Assembly (NCBI GenBank): GCA_023910605.1
Contig: JAAVVV010000001.1
Coordinates: forward strand, 3,695,160-3,759,159
Origin: Bosea sp. (in: a-proteobacteria)
GTDB taxonomy: Bacteria > Pseudomonadota > Alphaproteobacteria > Rhizobiales > Beijerinckiaceae
DNA length: 64,000 bases
Reading direction: 5' to 3'
Part shown: positions 52,998 to 61,851 of the stretch, in pieces
How positions within the stretch are numbered: the stretch's first letter is position 1
Layout of the letters: every line of letters starts with the position of its first letter
Position numbers and translations under genes: made by a program
Notes under the pieces: model-generated
Database searches by the model: none
Seen by the model: only the letters and a program-made list of their open reading frames with translations
Told to the model about the DNA's origin: nothing

Positions 52998-53810
52998 ATG
53001 AAGTGGCGCATCAATTTCCTGATCGGATTTCCGATTGTCGCGGTGCTGGGCACAATGGCGCTGACGGCCCTGTTCTGGACGCCCTACAGCCCGACGGGCA
53101 CGCGCATCCGCAGCCGCTTGCAGCCGCCCAACAGCACGCATTGGCTCGGCACGGACGAGTTTGGCCGCGATGTGTTGAGCCGCATCATGGATGGCGCTCT
53201 GGTCAGCTTCCGCGTGGCGCTGGCCACCATGATCTTTGCGATCATCGTCGGCAGCCTGATCGGCGTCGTCACCGGCTATCTGCGCGGCTGGACCGACCGG
53301 CTCATCATGATGGTCAATGATGCGATGCTGGCCTTTCCCGGCATCCTTCTGGCGCTGGCGATCATGGTCATTCTCGGGCCGGGCCAGTCCAGCATCGTCA
53401 TTGCGCTGGGCCTCGCCTACACGCCGTCGGTGGTGCGCATCGTGCGCGGCCAGGTGCTGTCGCTGCGCGAGAAGGAATACATCGAGGCCTCGCGGATGAT
53501 CGGCAATTCCGAGGTCTACACGATGCTGCGGCACATCCTGCCAAACTGCATCGCACCCATTGCCGTGCTGGGCACCAGCATGTTCGGCTGGGCTGTGCTG
53601 TCGGAGAGCGCGCTCAGCTTTCTGGGCCTGGGCGTGCCGCCGCCGGCGGCCACCTGGGGCAACATGCTGGCCTCGGCGCGCGGCTACATGGAAAGCGCGG
53701 TCTGGCTGTCGCTGGCGCCGGGGCTTTGCATCACTTTGACGTTGCTGGGCATCAACCTCCTGGGGGATGCGCTGCGCGACTGGCTGGACCCGAGGATGGC
53801 ATCACGATGA
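52998..53810 (+). CDS. Peptide ABC transporter permease, DppC type
   Basis: 270-aa permease, slightly shorter than most DppC proteins. HWLGTDEFGRDVLSRIMDGA is the signature. Five to six helices follow, with EAA loop YIEASRMIGNSEVYTMLRHI and the usual C-terminus LLGDALRDWLDPRM. Its stop overlaps the ATPase start by 4 nt (ATGA). Confidence 0.93.
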   Translation: MKWRINFLIGFPIVAVLGTMALTALFWTPYSPTGTRIRSRLQPPNSTHWLGTDEFGRDVLSRIMDGALVSFRVALATMIFAIIVGSLIGVVTGYLRGWTDRLIMMVNDAMLAFPGILLALAIMVILGPGQSSIVIALGLAYTPSVVRIVRGQVLSLREKEYIEASRMIGNSEVYTMLRHILPNCIAPIAVLGTSMFGWAVLSESALSFLGLGVPPPAATWGNMLASARGYMESAVWLSLAPGLCITLTLLGINLLGDALRDWLDPRMASR

Positions 53811-55441
53811 GTGAGCCAGCCACGCTCCTGCCCTTGCTCGATGTCCGCAACATGCGGATCGAGACCGGCACCGGGATGCCGATCATCCATGGCCTGTCCT
53901 TCACGGTGGCGCGTGGAGAGTTCCTCGCCATTGTCGGCGAATCCGGTTCGGGCAAGACCATGGCGGCGCGCGCGCTTTTGCGTCTGTTGCCATCTGGCCT
54001 GGTGCAGACCGGCGGCGCCGTTCATCTGGAGGGGAAGGACATCACCGCGCTGCCGGAAGAGCAGTTCCAGCCCTTGCGCGGGCTTGGCATGGGCATGGTG
54101 TTTCAGGAGCCGATGGTCTCGCTTAATCCGGCGATGACGGTTGGCGCGCAGATGGCCGAGGGGCTGGCCCTTCATCTGAAGCTTTCTGCTGCCGAGATCA
54201 GGGAGCGCTCCATCGCCATGCTGGAGCGCGTGGGCATTGGCGATGCAAAGCGCTGCCTTGGCGCTTATCCGCACGAGTTCTCCGGGGGCATGCGGCAGCG
54301 CATCATGCTGGCCTCCGTCATGCTGCTGAAGCCGAAGCTGCTGATTGCTGATGAGCCGACGACCGCACTCGACACGCTGACACAGGCCGAGGTGCTTGAT
54401 CTCATGGTGGAGCTGGCGCGCGACAATGGCACGGCCATCATTCTGATCACGCACAATCTGGGGCTGGTGGCGCGCTACACGCAACGCGCGCTGGTGCTGG
54501 AAAAAGGCCATCTGGTCGAGAGCGGCACGACGCGCGCCCTGCTGAACGCGCCGCGCGAGGACTACACCAGGGCGTTGATCGCCGCCCTGCCACGACGCGC
54601 CGAAACGCCACCGGCCCAGCGCACGGGCGAGGCCGTCGTCAGCGTGCGCAACCTCAGCGTCACCCATGCGGGCGCCCTCTCGCTCTTCCGGCGGCGCATG
54701 CCGAAAAAGGCCGTCGACGATGTCAGCCTGGAGATTTATCCCCGCGAGGTTGTGGCGGTGGTCGGGGGCTCCGGCTCCGGCAAGACCACCCTGGGGCGCG
54801 CGCTGCTGCGGCTGATCCCAGCCTCGTCAGGCGAAGTGCATTTTGACGGGCAGGACATTCTGAAAGCGCCGCGCGCCGCTCAGCGAGCCTTCACCTTGGC
54901 CGCACAGCTGGTCTTTCAGGATCCGTACTCTTCGCTCGATCCGCGCATGAGCGTGGGCGCCATCATCGCCGAGCCGCTGCGCCATGTGCCAGGCCTTTCT
55001 GCGTCAGGGCATGGCCGCATTGTCGATGCCGTGCTTGATGATGTCGGGCTTTCGGGTTTTGGGCCGCGCCTGCCGCACCAGCTTTCGGGTGGCCAGCGCC
55101 AGCGTGTCGCCATTGCGCGCGCGCTCGTGCGCCGCCCGCGCTTCATCGTGGCAGACGAGCCGGTCTCGGCGCTGGACATGACCATTCAGGCACAGATCCT
55201 GGGGCTGTTTCGCACGCTTCAGGCCGAATATGGCTTTGCCTGCCTGTTCATCTCGCATGATCTGGCCGCCATCGAGCAGATCGCTGACCGGGTCGTGGTG
55301 ATGCGCGATGGCCGCATCATCGAGGAAGCGGCGCGCGATGATCTGTTCGACAATCCGCGCGAGGACTACACCAGGGCGCTGCTTGCGGCTGCACCAAGGA
55401 TCGACTGGCAACCAGCCTCGACCGAAAGGGCTGCGCCATGA
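53807..55441 (+). CDS. Fused DppD-DppF-type peptide ABC ATPase
   Basis: 544-aa protein with two complete ATPase halves, like GsiA/YejF. Half 1 has Walker A GESGSGKTMAARALL, signature FSGGMRQRIMLASVM and Walker B LLIADEPTTALD. Half 2 has Walker A GGSGSGKTTLGRALL, signature LSGGQRQRVAIARAL and Walker B FIVADEPVSALD. The repeated C-terminal stretch NAPREDYTRALIAALPR / DNPREDYTRALLAAAPR ends each half. ATG 53807 overlaps the DppC stop by 4 nt. This importer uses one fused ATPase where the other peptide importer in the window uses two separate ones. Confidence 0.94.
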   Translation: MSEPATLLPLLDVRNMRIETGTGMPIIHGLSFTVARGEFLAIVGESGSGKTMAARALLRLLPSGLVQTGGAVHLEGKDITALPEEQFQPLRGLGMGMVFQEPMVSLNPAMTVGAQMAEGLALHLKLSAAEIRERSIAMLERVGIGDAKRCLGAYPHEFSGGMRQRIMLASVMLLKPKLLIADEPTTALDTLTQAEVLDLMVELARDNGTAIILITHNLGLVARYTQRALVLEKGHLVESGTTRALLNAPREDYTRALIAALPRRAETPPAQRTGEAVVSVRNLSVTHAGALSLFRRRMPKKAVDDVSLEIYPREVVAVVGGSGSGKTTLGRALLRLIPASSGEVHFDGQDILKAPRAAQRAFTLAAQLVFQDPYSSLDPRMSVGAIIAEPLRHVPGLSASGHGRIVDAVLDDVGLSGFGPRLPHQLSGGQRQRVAIARALVRRPRFIVADEPVSALDMTIQAQILGLFRTLQAEYGFACLFISHDLAAIEQIADRVVVMRDGRIIEEAARDDLFDNPREDYTRALLAAAPRIDWQPASTERAAP

Positions 55442-56895
55442 CGCATGAAGAGTATGTCCAGATGGACGCGACTGCGTTGGCCGAAGGCATTCGCAAGAAG
55501 AGCTTCTCAGCCAGCGAGGCGCTGGACGCGGCGCTGGCGCGGCTGGACGCCGTGAACCCGCAGATCAACGCCGTGGTGCACCGGGCCGAGGCTTTTGGCC
55601 GCGCGCAGATCACCGAGGACAATGGCGATGGCAGCTGTAACGGCCGTTTCGCGGGCGTGCCCTTTCTGGTCAAGGATCTGAGCCTGCAGGTGAAAGGCCT
55701 GCCCTTGACCAATGGCAGCGGCTTCTTTCGCGGCTATGTGCCCGACTTCGACAACACGCTGACCCGGCGCCAGCGCGCGGCAGGTCTGGTCATCTTCGGG
55801 CGCACGGCCTCGCCCGAATTCGGGCTTGGGCCCATCACCGAGCCTGCCACCCATGGGCCCTGCCGCAATCCATGGAACCTGGATCATCAGACCGGCGGCT
55901 CGTCTGGCGGCTCGGCGGCGGCCATCGCTGCGGGCATCGTGCCGATGGCTCATGCGACCGATGGCGGAGGCTCAATCCGCATGCCGGCTGCCCATTGCGG
56001 TCTCTTCGGCCTGAAACCAACGCGCGGACGCCTGCCCTCCGGCCCTGTGCTGGGCGAGGCCTGGAATGGCGTCGCCGTGCCGCATGTGATCTCGCGCTCG
56101 GTGCGCGACAGTGCGGCGATGCTGGATCTGACCGCCGGCGCCTCGCCCGGCGATCCCTATGCCGCGCCGGGCCAAGGCCCCTGGTTGCCATTGGTCAATC
56201 GCCCGCCAGCGTCGTTGCGCATCGCCTTGTCCACAGCCACGCCTGCGGGCCTGCCTGTGCATCCTCAGGTGAGAGCAGGCGTTGAAGCCGCCGGGCGCCT
56301 GCTGGAAAGCCTTGGACATCATGTTGAAGAGGCGCAGATCAGCATCGATCTTGACGAGATATACCGCCATTTCTGGCTTGTGTCCGGCACGAATGTCGCT
56401 GCCATCTTCACAGCTCGCGCCAAGGCGTTGGGCAGGCCACCTGGCCCTGACGAGATCGAGCCCGCGACCCGCGCCATCATCGCGCGCGCCCGCGCCGCCA
56501 GCGCCGAGGATTACGTGCGCGCGCTGCAATGGATGCATGCGTTGGGGCGCCGCATGGGAGCGTTCTTCACAAGATACGATGTGGCGCTGACGCCGGTCTA
56601 TGCCAACCCACCGCTGCCCGTGGGCAGCCTGTCGATGCAGACGGCGGATTTCGCGACCTATTCCGACATGCTTCAGAATGAGCGGCCCTTCACCGCCATG
56701 TACAATCTCTCCGGCGGTCCGGCCATGTCCGTGCCGCTGCACTGGACGCCGGATGGCCTGCCGGTCGGCATTCATTTCGGTGCCGACATGGGCCGCGAGG
56801 ATCTGCTGATCCAGCTCGCAGGCCAACTCGAACAGGTTGCGCCCTGGGCACACAAGCGCCCGGCAATGCAGGGAAAGAGCAGCCATGCCAGCTGA
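55438..56895 (+). CDS. Amidase-signature family hydrolase
   Basis: 485-aa amidase (AS family). The Ser-cisSer-Lys triad is visible as Lys79 (VPFLVKDL), the [10 protein letters not shown] stretch (about 153-162), and the nucleophile Ser179 in [23 protein letters not shown] is also typical. It hydrolyses an amide to acid and ammonia or amine. It is cytosolic, with no signal peptide. The start overlaps the ATPase stop by 4 nt and the end overlaps the oxidase gene by 11 nt. Probable role is processing of the imported acyl-amine or amide. Confidence 0.92.
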   Translation: MTHEEYVQMDATALAEGIRKKSFSASEALDAALARLDAVNPQINAVVHRAEAFGRAQITEDNGDGSCNGRFAGVPFLVKDLSLQVKGLPLTNGSGFFRGYVPDFDNTLTRRQRAAGLVIFGRTASPEFGLGPITEPATHGPCRNPWNLDHQTGGSSGGSAAAIAAGIVPMAHATDGGGSIRMPAAHCGLFGLKPTRGRLPSGPVLGEAWNGVAVPHVISRSVRDSAAMLDLTAGASPGDPYAAPGQGPWLPLVNRPPASLRIALSTATPAGLPVHPQVRAGVEAAGRLLESLGHHVEEAQISIDLDEIYRHFWLVSGTNVAAIFTARAKALGRPPGPDEIEPATRAIIARARAASAEDYVRALQWMHALGRRMGAFFTRYDVALTPVYANPPLPVGSLSMQTADFATYSDMLQNERPFTAMYNLSGGPAMSVPLHWTPDGLPVGIHFGADMGREDLLIQLAGQLEQVAPWAHKRPAMQGKSSHAS

Positions 56896-58198
56896 GATTG
56901 TCGCCAACGCCGGATTGCCAGATCAGGATTTCGGCCTGTGGGGCGTGACGGCTGAACCCGCGCCACTGACTGAAGCGCTGCCGGGGGACAGGTACGCCGA
57001 CGTCGCCATCATCGGCGCAGGCTACACGGGGCTTTCCACCGCATTGCATCTGGCCGAGCTTGGAATCAGCGCGATCTGTATCGATAGCCAGGGGCCGGGT
57101 TTTGGCGCATCCGGGCGCAATGGCGGCCAGGTTCTGCCGGGCTTCAAGCTCTATCCGGACCAGCTTGTCAAAACATATGGCGAAGAGCGGGGGCGTGCCA
57201 TGGCCGCCTTTGGTGCTGGCATCGCCGATATGCTCTTTGCGCTGGTGGCACGTCATGGCATCGCCTGCGATGCGCGCCAGAGCGGTTGGGTTCATGCAGG
57301 CCACCATGTCTCGAAGCTTGCCGAGCAGCGCTGGAAGCATGACCAGTGGGCATCGCGCGGCGCCAATGTGCAATGGCTCGACAAGGCCGCGATTGCGCAG
57401 CAAGTAGGCTCGGAGGTCTATGAAGGCGGCTGGCTCGACCGGCGAGCCGGCACCGTGCAGCCGCTGAGCTTTGCCCGCGGTCTGGCGCGCGTGGCCATGG
57501 CCAAGGGCGCTGCCATCCATAGCGGGACACGCGCCCATGCCTTGCAGCGCGATCGCGATGGCTGGCGCATCAGCACCAGCACAGGCACCATCCGGGCACG
57601 TCATGTTGTGCTCGCCACCAATGGTTATACGGGCCGCCTGCTGCCGCGCCTTGCCGGCACGCTGGTGCCTGTGGACAGCGCGCAGGTCGCGACCGCGCCG
57701 CTGCGCGAGGCGCAGCGCCAGCGCATTCTGCCCGTCATCGCCTGCGTCTCGGACACGCGTCGCAGCCTGCTCTATTTCCGAAGCACCGCTGATGGCCGGT
57801 TGGTCATGGGTGGGCGCGGCGGCATCCTCTTGAGCACCAATGCCAGTCACTTTGCGCGGCTGGAGCGCGCCACGCGGCTGACCTTTCCGGAGTTTGAGGG
57901 CATCCGCTTCACGCATCGCTGGGCCGGCACGCTCGCGGTCACCATGGACCACATGCCGCATCTGCACGAGCCAGAGCCTGGCCTGATCGTCAGCCTCGGA
58001 TGCAATGGGCGCGGCATCGCCTATTCGACCGCGATGGGTGAGGTCATCGCGCAACGCATCGCCAGTGGCAACTGGGACAGGGCACCCATGCCGGTCATGC
58101 CGATCACGCCCATGCCCTTCGCGCCTTTCCGCCGCATCGGAGCAGCAGCTGTGGCGGGTTGGTACGGTTGGCGGGACAGGCGGGGCCTTGGTGCATGA
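56885..58198 (+). CDS. FAD-dependent amine oxidase/oxidoreductase (DAO family, PuuB-like)
   Basis: 437-aa flavoprotein. ADVAIIGAGYTGLSTALHLA is the dinucleotide-binding GxGxxG motif, and GASGRNGGQVLPGF and HRWAGTLAVTMDHMPHL are features of gamma-glutamylputrescine oxidase and related DAO proteins. It would oxidise a primary or secondary amine to an aldehyde or imine with release of hydrogen peroxide. ATG 56885 ([10 protein letters not shown]) is chosen; an upstream ATG at 56837 lies deep in the amidase gene. It ends the rightward operon. The last residues overlap the start of a dispersed repeat region. Confidence 0.88.
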   Translation: MPAEIVANAGLPDQDFGLWGVTAEPAPLTEALPGDRYADVAIIGAGYTGLSTALHLAELGISAICIDSQGPGFGASGRNGGQVLPGFKLYPDQLVKTYGEERGRAMAAFGAGIADMLFALVARHGIACDARQSGWVHAGHHVSKLAEQRWKHDQWASRGANVQWLDKAAIAQQVGSEVYEGGWLDRRAGTVQPLSFARGLARVAMAKGAAIHSGTRAHALQRDRDGWRISTSTGTIRARHVVLATNGYTGRLLPRLAGTLVPVDSAQVATAPLREAQRQRILPVIACVSDTRRSLLYFRSTADGRLVMGGRGGILLSTNASHFARLERATRLTFPEFEGIRFTHRWAGTLAVTMDHMPHLHEPEPGLIVSLGCNGRGIAYSTAMGEVIAQRIASGNWDRAPMPVMPITPMPFAPFRRIGAAAVAGWYGWRDRRGLGA

Positions 58199-58257
58199 AG
58201 GCAGGATCGGCCGGTTCGTTAAGTCGTCACGTGGCAGGGCGGGGTTGCTTTCTCGCC
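58184..58257 (+). repeat. 74-bp dispersed repeat, copy 2
   Basis: Inverted copy of the repeat at 12520..12593 (70 of 74 bases identical). It overlaps the last codons of the FAD oxidase gene and continues into transposase debris. Function unknown. Confidence 0.75.
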
Positions 58258-58269
58258 TTCTGGAATCCC

Positions 58270-58790
58270 GTTCATGCGGTTCAGACTTCGTGCCGCCGTC
58301 CGTCATCAGATCCCAAGGCAGAAGCACCGTGTCACGAACTGGCGGGATCGTGCGAATGACCTTCATCCCATCGTCGATGCCACTGGCTTGAGGCTGCGCG
58401 GCGCCGGAGAATGGCTGCAGGACAAGCTATGGAACCGGTGGCAAACGCAGAAGCCGGCTCAAGCTGCATATCGGCATGGATGCAGACAGCGGCGACATCG
58501 TCGCCTTCGATCTCGCCGACAAGGATGTCGACGATGCCGCGCATGTGTCTGTCTTGCTCGATCAGATCAGCACGCCCATCGCCTCATTTATGGGGGATGG
58601 CGCCCTTGACACAGGAGCCGTTTAGGTGGCGTCATTTCCAGAAATCCCGACGCGAGGGTGATCGTCCCACCGAGCAAGGATGCTGCGCCAAGCACGAATG
58701 CCGCCGCGCCCACCCGGCGGGACAAGCACCTCAGCAGATCAAGGCGCACGGGGGACTTATGGCGGCCTGGCTTCTGTGCAGTGAAGAAAG
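58270..58790 (+). pseudogene. IS5-family transposase remnant
   Basis: Several frames must be joined. They read HPIVDATGLRLRGAGEWLQD, then RLKLHIGMDADSGDIVAFDL, then VSVLLDQISTPIASFMGDGA with a stop. VIVPPSKDAAPSTNAAAPTR, then RRDKH follows in another frame. These match the central DDE part of IS5-group transposases, with the TGL and GDGAYD-type Asp motifs. Multiple frameshifts and a premature stop show decay. The N-terminal domain and the C-terminus are missing. Confidence 0.7.
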
Positions 58791-58804
58791 TGCAACAAGG
58801 AGCA

Positions 58805-59965
58805 TCAACCAGAGATGGCGACACGTTCTGCCTCGCTCATGTATGCCAACCTGCCACCTGCAATCGTACTGACAATCCGGGGCGGAAGTGGGGAACGATC
58901 CTCGATCAGAACAAGATCAGCCCGCAACCCGATTTCGATGCGGCCCCGATCAGCGAGCCCCAGCGCTTTTGCCGGCCCGCTCGACACCAGCCCCCATGCT
59001 TCGCCGAGTGGCAGAACGCCTTGCGTAGCAAGCCGGAATGGAGCGAGCGGCAGCGCTGGATAGTAATAGTCGGAGGCGAGGACCGTACACAGGCCCAGCG
59101 CGGCCATCTCGGCGGCTGAGGGGCACCCCGTATGTGAGCCGCCACGCATGACGTTCGGCGCGCCAAACACGATCGGATCGCCGAAAAGAGCGGCGGCCTG
59201 CGTTGTCTCATGATTGATCGGAAATTCAGCAACCGCGCAACCAAGCTCGCGATACCAGCCGCGCATCTGGGGCGACATGTCATCATGCGAGAGCATGGGC
59301 AATCCAGTTTGGCGCGCGGCAGAAGCCAGTTGCCCGATCGAGGCCGGCACCTCGTCAGCGCGAGCGTAAACCCGTTCGATCAGGGCGAGAAACGCAGCTT
59401 CATTAAGCCCTGAGCGGGCGACCATACCGGCCATCTTGTCGGGGCGGTGGCGCTGCTTGATCGTGCCCGCCATGTGATCATTGAAGGCAAGGCAATCGAT
59501 ACGGCCCTCTGTGATCCAGTCAAGGATGATGGGCACGGCGTCGAGATTGAAGGTCTCGTGGCGCAGGTGATAGCGCGTATCGGTCCGTAGATGCGGCCTG
59601 AGCTGTTCGAGCGTCTCCAGGATCGACAGCGCCGCCTCCGAACCACGTGTCCCGCCTTCCCATGACCAGGTCACGGAGTGATAAGCCGTGGTGATGCCAT
59701 TCGCGATGAACTGACGATCGGCTTCCAGCAGCGCAATCGAGGGATCGACCGGCGCAGCCGGGCGCGGAAACACCAGTCGCTCAAAGCCATCACCATGGAT
59801 GTCGATGATGCCCGGCAGAACGTAAAGCCCCTCCGCGTCGATGGTCAGTGCATTGCAGGCGGCTGAGATGTCAGCGCTGAAACAACCGTCAGCAACCGCC
59901 ACATCCGCGCTGACAAACGCTCCATCGCTCAGGACTTTCCCGCCGGCGATCATGATCGGGCGCAT
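58805..59965 (-). CDS. phnM: PhnM-like amidohydrolase (phosphonate metabolism)
   Basis: 386-aa amidohydrolase of the PhnM group (alpha-D-ribose 1-methylphosphonate 5-triphosphate diphosphatase). LPGIIDIHGDGFERLVFPRP carries the first metal-binding segment, in the HGD-FER form common in alphaproteobacteria. Further motifs are YHLRHETFNLD, CLAFNDHMAGT, LPMLSHDDMSP and SDYYYPALPLAP. In the C-P lyase pathway PhnM releases pyrophosphate from the triphosphate intermediate. The core phnGHIJKL genes are not in the window. ATG 59965 matches the family start; ATG 60019 is possible. Transcribed divergently from phnDCE. Confidence 0.82.
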   Translation of the reverse strand: MRPIMIAGGKVLSDGAFVSADVAVADGCFSADISAACNALTIDAEGLYVLPGIIDIHGDGFERLVFPRPAAPVDPSIALLEADRQFIANGITTAYHSVTWSWEGGTRGSEAALSILETLEQLRPHLRTDTRYHLRHETFNLDAVPIILDWITEGRIDCLAFNDHMAGTIKQRHRPDKMAGMVARSGLNEAAFLALIERVYARADEVPASIGQLASAARQTGLPMLSHDDMSPQMRGWYRELGCAVAEFPINHETTQAAALFGDPIVFGAPNVMRGGSHTGCPSAAEMAALGLCTVLASDYYYPALPLAPFRLATQGVLPLGEAWGLVSSGPAKALGLADRGRIEIGLRADLVLIEDRSPLPPRIVSTIAGGRLAYMSEAERVAISG

Positions 59966-60077
59966 GGGTCGCGCCGCCGGATTTTGACTTGCGCGCAGAT
60001 GACCAGCTTCGATGTTCATGGGATCAATCCATCCAGATACGTGGAGCGCTCCATGAACCTGCCAGGTGACATCGACA

Positions 60078-60119
60078 TGACATGCAGATGTCATCAGTGC
60101 GTCACGTCCGGTGGTGACA
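60078..60119. promoter_or_regulatory. Inverted repeats in the phnM/phnD divergent promoter
   Basis: TGACAT-GCAG-ATGTCA (60078..60093) and GTCAC-GTCCGGTG-GTGAC (60102..60119) lie between the divergent genes. They are plausible operators for a shared regulator of both transcription units. No phn regulator gene is visible. Confidence 0.4.
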
Positions 60120-60163
60120 CGTCGGATGGAAGTTTGATCGACGTCAGCATCAAGAGGTATCTC

Positions 60164-61045
60164 ATGAACCGCCGTGACCTTGTCGCCACCGCAGCCATGC
60201 TGACAGCGGCAGCTGCGATGCCAGCCTTCGCCCAGACCCGTCAGAGGCTGCGTTTCGCCGTCACCGATGTCGATGGCTCCGAAAACCTCCAACGCGAATT
60301 CGGGCCGTTCAAGGCAGCCTTCGAAAAGGTGATGCCGAATGTCGAGATCGCCTTGTTTCCTGTCTCGGGCCGCACTGCGGCCGTTGAGGCCATGAATGCC
60401 AATCAGGTTGATCTGGTGCTCACCGGCCCCGCCGAATACGTGGTGTTCAAGGCCCGCATGCCTGCAGTGCAGCCGGTTGTGATCTGGCAGCGCCCGGACT
60501 ACTTTCCGCAAGTCGTCGTGCTGGCAGAAGGGCCGATCAGGCAGCTGTCCGACCTCAAGGGGAAGAAGATTTCCTTTGGCGAAATCGGTTCGACCTCGCA
60601 GCATCTCGGACCATCACAGATCCTTGCCGATGCCGGCCTTGCCTATGGCCGCGATTTCGAAGCGATGTTCCTGCGCCGTAATGTGGCCGTCGAAGCCCTG
60701 CGCCGCGGCGACCTTGCTGCGATCGGCATGAACCTGACCCATATCCAGCAGATCCGCCGCGCTGTGCCTGACGTTAAGCTCAGCGTCATTGGACGTGGTC
60801 GCGACCTGCCCGATGATCTGATCATTGCAGCGCCAAGCGTCTCCGCCGACATGGTCGGTCAGGTTCGCAAGGCCTTCATCGACCATGCCGGCCCGCTGCT
60901 TCAGGCCGTGCTGCAGGTCGAGGCCAACGCGCGCTGGAACGGCGGCACCTTCCTGCCGAACGTGGCTGACCGTGATTATGACGTGATCCGGCAGATGTAT
61001 CGCGCGGTCGGCATCAACGAGTTCACGCGATTCATCGGCCAGTGA
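60164..61045 (+). CDS. phnD: Phosphonate-type ABC substrate-binding protein PhnD
   Basis: 293-aa periplasmic protein with a signal peptide (MNRRDLVATAAMLTAAAAMP, then AFAQ), possibly Tat because of the RR. RLRFAVTDVDGSENLQREF, the LTGPAEYVVF segment, KKISFGEIGSTSQHLGP and LRRGDLAAIGMNLTHI are PhnD features (Ser/Thr-rich phosphonate pocket). ATG 60164 has AGAGGT upstream. Ligand may be a phosphonate, phosphite or another phosphorus compound. Confidence 0.88.
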   Translation: MNRRDLVATAAMLTAAAAMPAFAQTRQRLRFAVTDVDGSENLQREFGPFKAAFEKVMPNVEIALFPVSGRTAAVEAMNANQVDLVLTGPAEYVVFKARMPAVQPVVIWQRPDYFPQVVVLAEGPIRQLSDLKGKKISFGEIGSTSQHLGPSQILADAGLAYGRDFEAMFLRRNVAVEALRRGDLAAIGMNLTHIQQIRRAVPDVKLSVIGRGRDLPDDLIIAAPSVSADMVGQVRKAFIDHAGPLLQAVLQVEANARWNGGTFLPNVADRDYDVIRQMYRAVGINEFTRFIGQ

Positions 61046-61851
61046 GCGTTGTCGCATTTCAGAAGATCGGGCCGGACGGCGCGGTCACGCGCCCGGACGT
61101 TGATCGTTCGGTTGTCTCGGTAACAGGCCTGAGCAAGCGGTTCGGGTCCGGTCCGATGGTTATGTCTGGTCTCGATCTTGGCATCTCCCATCGCTCCAAA
61201 GTCGCGATCATCGGGGCCAATGGCACAGGCAAATCAACGTTGATCCGCATGCTCGTGCGGCTGGTCGAACCAAGCGATGGTGACATCATCCTGCTTGGCG
61301 AGGATGTGGGCAAACTGGGCGGGCCGGGCCTCAAGCGGCTGCGGTCCCGCGTCGGATTCGTTTTCCAGCGGCACAACCTCGTCACACGGCTCAGCGCCCT
61401 CACCAACGTCGTTCACGGCGTACAAAGCCGCATGAGTGGACCGCGCACCTGGACCCAATTGCTCGCCCCGCGCGAGGTTCGCGCCGAGGCGATGCACTGT
61501 CTTGAGCGCGTTGGCCTTGCTGACAAGGCGATGGCCCGCGTCGACACATTGTCAGGCGGGCAGTCGCAGCGCGTCGCGGTCGCCCGCATGCTGATGCAGC
61601 GGCCCGAACTCGTCATCGCCGACGAGCCCGATGCAAGCCTTGATCCCAAATCCGGCGAAGAGGTGATGGCCACGCTTGCGGCGCTTGCCAGCGAGCAGAT
61701 GGCGACGCTGATCTTCGTTTCTCACCGCATGGAACATGCCATCCGCTTCTCCGACCGGATTGTCGGTCTTGGCGGCGGACGGGTCGCGCTCGACGAGCCA
61801 TCGCACGCGGTTTCCGAAACAGAATTGGCGCGGTTCTTCCACCATGGCTGA
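61042..61851 (+). CDS. phnC: Phosphonate-type ABC transporter ATPase PhnC
   Basis: 269-aa ATPase with Walker A GANGTGKSTLIRML, signature LSGGQSQRVAVARML and Walker B LVIADEPDASLD. GFVFQRHNLVTRLSALTNVV, then HG is strongly PhnC-like. A GTG start overlaps the phnD stop by 4 nt. It is part of the three-gene importer operon. Confidence 0.92.
   Translation: MSVVAFQKIGPDGAVTRPDVDRSVVSVTGLSKRFGSGPMVMSGLDLGISHRSKVAIIGANGTGKSTLIRMLVRLVEPSDGDIILLGEDVGKLGGPGLKRLRSRVGFVFQRHNLVTRLSALTNVVHGVQSRMSGPRTWTQLLAPREVRAEAMHCLERVGLADKAMARVDTLSGGQSQRVAVARMLMQRPELVIADEPDASLDPKSGEEVMATLAALASEQMATLIFVSHRMEHAIRFSDRIVGLGGGRVALDEPSHAVSETELARFFHHG

Noticed and set aside
56690..58366. 558-codon minus-strand open frame opposite the amidase and oxidase genes
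   Set aside because: Antisense shadow; the plus strand encodes recognisable amidase and FAD oxidase.
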